Part shown: positions 6,307-7,982 of the stretch, piece after piece
Position numbering within the stretch: position 1 is the first letter of the stretch
Layout: each line of letters begins with the position of its first letter
Assembly (NCBI GenBank): GCA_965652545.1
Contig: CBFGWV010000225.1
Span: 1-7,982, forward strand
Direction of reading: 5' to 3'
DNA from: CBFGWV01 sp965652545
GTDB taxonomy: Bacteria > Pseudomonadota > Gammaproteobacteria > Competibacterales > Competibacteraceae
DNA: 7,982 nt
Program-made: the position numbers and the translations under genes
The notes under the pieces: generated by a model
Database searches by the model: none
Seen by the model: the letters and a program-made list of their open reading frames with translations, nothing else
What the model was told of the DNA's origin: nothing

Positions 6307-7269
6307 ATGCGAACCCTGCGGCAGCGCCTGCCTTCGCCGAACAGCCTCGTGGCCTTCGAGGCGGCTGCGCGGCTGCTGAGCTTCACCGCCGCAGCGGACG
6401 AGTTGAACGTCACCCAGGGCGCGGTCAGCCGTCAAGTCCATCAGCTCGAGCGCTTCCTGGGGTTGGCGCTATTCGCCCGCGGTCATCGCAGCATCCACCT
6501 GACGACAGAAGGCCGCCGGCTGCAACAGGCCGTCACGCTGGGTCTGGAACATATCGCCGGGGCGGTTTCGGAAATCCGCACCAACCGGTCGGCGCCCGAG
6601 GTCACCGTCGCCACGACGCTGGCATTCGCCTCCATGTGGTTGATGCCGCATCTGCCCACCTTCCGCCGCCTGCACCCGGAATACGAAGTCCGCGTACTGG
6701 CGGCGGACGCGGAACCGGACTTCGCCCGTGACGGCATGGACATCGCCATTCGCTACGGTGACGGCCGCTGGGCCGGGAGCCGGACGGCGTTCCTGTTCGA
6801 TGAGCGCATCTACCCGGTGTGCAGCCCTGGGTATCTGAACGGCCGGCACCTGCATGACCTGCGCAGCCTGCTCGATGAGACGCTGCTGCATCTGGATGGC
6901 GACGGCTGGCGATGGACCACATGGGCCGACTGGTTCAAGGCCAAGGGCGTCAACGGGCTGACCGCCCGCCGGGGCCTGCGCCTGAACAACTATCCGCTGA
7001 TGATCCAGGCCGCCAAGGCCGGACAAGGCATCGGACTGGGCTGGCATCATCTGATCCACGACGATCTTCGCCTGGGTAGTCTCGTGTGCCCGCTGGACGA
7101 GGTCGTGACCACCGACCAGGCCACCTATCTGGCCTGGCCTGAACACATCGTGCCGACACCCGCCGTGGAGGCCTTTTGCGCATGGATCGTCGAAGAGGCC
7201 AGGGCCTCGCGCGAGGTGCAAAGCCCTAACCGCGAACACCGTTGGCTGAACGAAACACCCATGAGGTAA
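6307..7269 (+). CDS. LysR-family transcriptional regulator, GcvA-like
   Basis: This 320-residue protein has a LysR winged helix-turn-helix at about 11-70, with NSLVAFEAAARLLSFTAAAD (12-31), ELNVTQGAVSRQVHQLE (32-48) and LFARGHRSIHLTTEGR (55-70). It is followed by a type-2 periplasmic-binding-like effector domain (about 97-300). The WLMPHLPTFRRLHPEYEVRV pattern (111-130), the DIAIRYGDGRW stretch (145-155) and AAKAGQGIGLGW (235-246) are typical of the GcvA/AmpR branch. The ATG at 6307 fits the usual start of this branch. The frame is open back to 6028, but that part lies over the phosphorylase gene. No purine-rich ribosome-binding site precedes the ATG (the bases are T-rich), so initiation may be weak. 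It diverges from the phosphorylase operon and is followed six bases later by the SDR gene, so it may control either side; its effector is unknown. Confidence 0.93.
   Translation: MRTLRQRLPSPNSLVAFEAAARLLSFTAAADELNVTQGAVSRQVHQLERFLGLALFARGHRSIHLTTEGRRLQQAVTLGLEHIAGAVSEIRTNRSAPEVTVATTLAFASMWLMPHLPTFRRLHPEYEVRVLAADAEPDFARDGMDIAIRYGDGRWAGSRTAFLFDERIYPVCSPGYLNGRHLHDLRSLLDETLLHLDGDGWRWTTWADWFKAKGVNGLTARRGLRLNNYPLMIQAAKAGQGIGLGWHHLIHDDLRLGSLVCPLDEVVTTDQATYLAWPEHIVPTPAVEAFCAWIVEEARASREVQSPNREHRWLNETPMR
7263..7266 (+). promoter_or_regulatory. Ribosome-binding site of the SDR gene overlapping the lysR 3' end
   Basis: GAGG within the last codons of lysR lies 9 bases before the GTG at 7276. It supports GTG as the start and indicates that both genes share one transcript. 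Confidence 0.55.
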
Positions 7270-7275
7270 ACCGAC

Positions 7276-7982
7276 GTGCAACTGCATCTGCAAGGGCGTA
7301 GCGCCCTGGTCACCGCCGCCAGTGAAGGATTGGGTTTCGCCTGTGCGCAGGCCCTGGTGGACGAGGGCGCCCGTGTCACCATCAGCGCCCGCCGTCCACA
7401 ACCGCTGGAGGCCGCCCGCGTGGCGTTGGACGGGCCGGGGCGCGGGGTTTGCGCCGTCACTGCGGATCTGGGGCTCGCGCCCGAGCGTGATGCCTTATGG
7501 CGTGCTGTCGAAACCGACATGGATACACCGGACATCCTGGTGCTCAGCACCGGTCATCCGGCCGCCGTCGGCTTCGATGCGGCCACCGAGGATGACTGGC
7601 GCCATGGCCAGGCCCTGCTGCTGGACCCGGTCATCGACCTCGCACGGCGGGCCTTGCCGTCGATGCGCCGGCGAGGTTATGGGCGGCTGGTGCTGATCGG
7701 GTCGATCTTCGGCCGCGAGCCCTCGGCCGCCTCGGTCGTGCAGAGTACCTACCGGGCCGGTCTCAATGGCCTGGCCAAATGTCTGGCCCACGATGGCGCG
7801 GCCGACGGAGTCACCACCAATGTCGTGATACCCGGCTACTTCGACACCCCCCTGGTTCACCGGCTCGCGGCCGACGTCGGTATGCAAGAGGGCTGCGACG
7901 AGGCGGACGTGCTGCAACGGTGGCGCGACTACTCACCCTCTCGACGCTTCGGCCGGCCGGAGGACCTGGGTGCCATGGTGGC
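7276..7982 (+). CDS. SDR-fold (short-chain dehydrogenase/reductase) family protein lacking the canonical Tyr-Lys pair (partial, 3' end off window)
   Basis: The frame starts at GTG 7276, six bases after lysR, and is open to the window edge (235 residues; SDRs usually have about 250-260, so only the tail is missing). The Rossmann fold is clear: LVTAASEGLGFA (11-22) is the dinucleotide loop, ISARR (36-40) suggests NADP(H) preference, and STGHP (91-95) replaces the usual NNAG. GSIFG (142-146) supplies the catalytic-position Ser143, and IPGYFDT (185-191) and RFGRPEDLGAMV (224-235) are standard C-terminal elements. Aligned on GLAK (165-168), the catalytic YxxxK becomes Gln156 and Arg160; Tyr159 is three positions late. 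A known SDR branch carries SNALRA at this place, so the protein may be a divergent reductase or use a different chemistry. The substrate is unknown. It is co-transcribed with lysR in all likelihood. Confidence 0.87.
   Translation, partial: MQLHLQGRSALVTAASEGLGFACAQALVDEGARVTISARRPQPLEAARVALDGPGRGVCAVTADLGLAPERDALWRAVETDMDTPDILVLSTGHPAAVGFDAATEDDWRHGQALLLDPVIDLARRALPSMRRRGYGRLVLIGSIFGREPSAASVVQSTYRAGLNGLAKCLAHDGAADGVTTNVVIPGYFDTPLVHRLAADVGMQEGCDEADVLQRWRDYSPSRRFGRPEDLGAMV

Noticed and set aside
6298..6310. Identical 13-mer GTTTTTCTCATGC at 2251-2263 and 6298-6310
   Set aside because: A match of this length is not surprising by chance in an 8-kb window, and the contexts differ: one crosses the nuclease stop codon, the other the lysR start.
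6469..7401. Minus-strand open frame of 310 codons opposite lysR and the SDR start
   Set aside because: It spans two well-supported plus-strand genes and their junction, and shows no domain pattern.

Overview
The window is a gene-dense, GC-rich stretch (my estimate is mid-60s % GC) in the style of a proteobacterium. A gammaproteobacterium is my best guess, because of the thymidine phosphorylase-like / PRPP synthase / metallo-beta-lactamase gene triad and the MttB-family gene with a GlxA-type regulator. The sequence does not prove the lineage. It holds seven protein genes, two of them cut by the window edges. I see no tRNA, rRNA, CRISPR array, insertion sequence or phage gene. No gene-free stretch exceeds about 155 bases.

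From about 6150 down to 2258 on the minus strand, three genes form a tight operon: an archaeal-type thymidine/AMP phosphorylase family protein, a divergent ribose-phosphate pyrophosphokinase, and a beta-CASP metallo-beta-lactamase ribonuclease. Both junctions are 4-base ATGA start/stop overlaps, so the three proteins are very likely translationally coupled. The set reads as an RNA/nucleotide salvage module: the nuclease releases nucleotides, the phosphorylase splits base from (phospho)ribose, and the third enzyme handles ribose phosphate and PRPP. This pathway is inferred from the families and the gene order.

Ninety-six bases further along the same strand lies a pyrrolysine-free MttB-family (trimethylamine methyltransferase family) gene, likely a quaternary-amine or betaine:corrinoid methyltransferase. 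It is followed after a 14-base gap by a GlxA/AraC-family regulator that runs off the left edge. The 96-base gap holds two inverted repeats, one filling the spacer of a weak candidate promoter. No corrinoid protein or reactivase gene is visible.

On the plus strand, diverging from the phosphorylase operon, a GcvA-like LysR regulator (6307-7269) is followed six bases later by a short-chain dehydrogenase/reductase-fold gene that runs off the right edge. This protein keeps the nucleotide-binding fold but has Gln and Arg where the catalytic Tyr and Lys normally sit. The 154-base divergent region between the two arms contains small palindromes that could be regulator sites.
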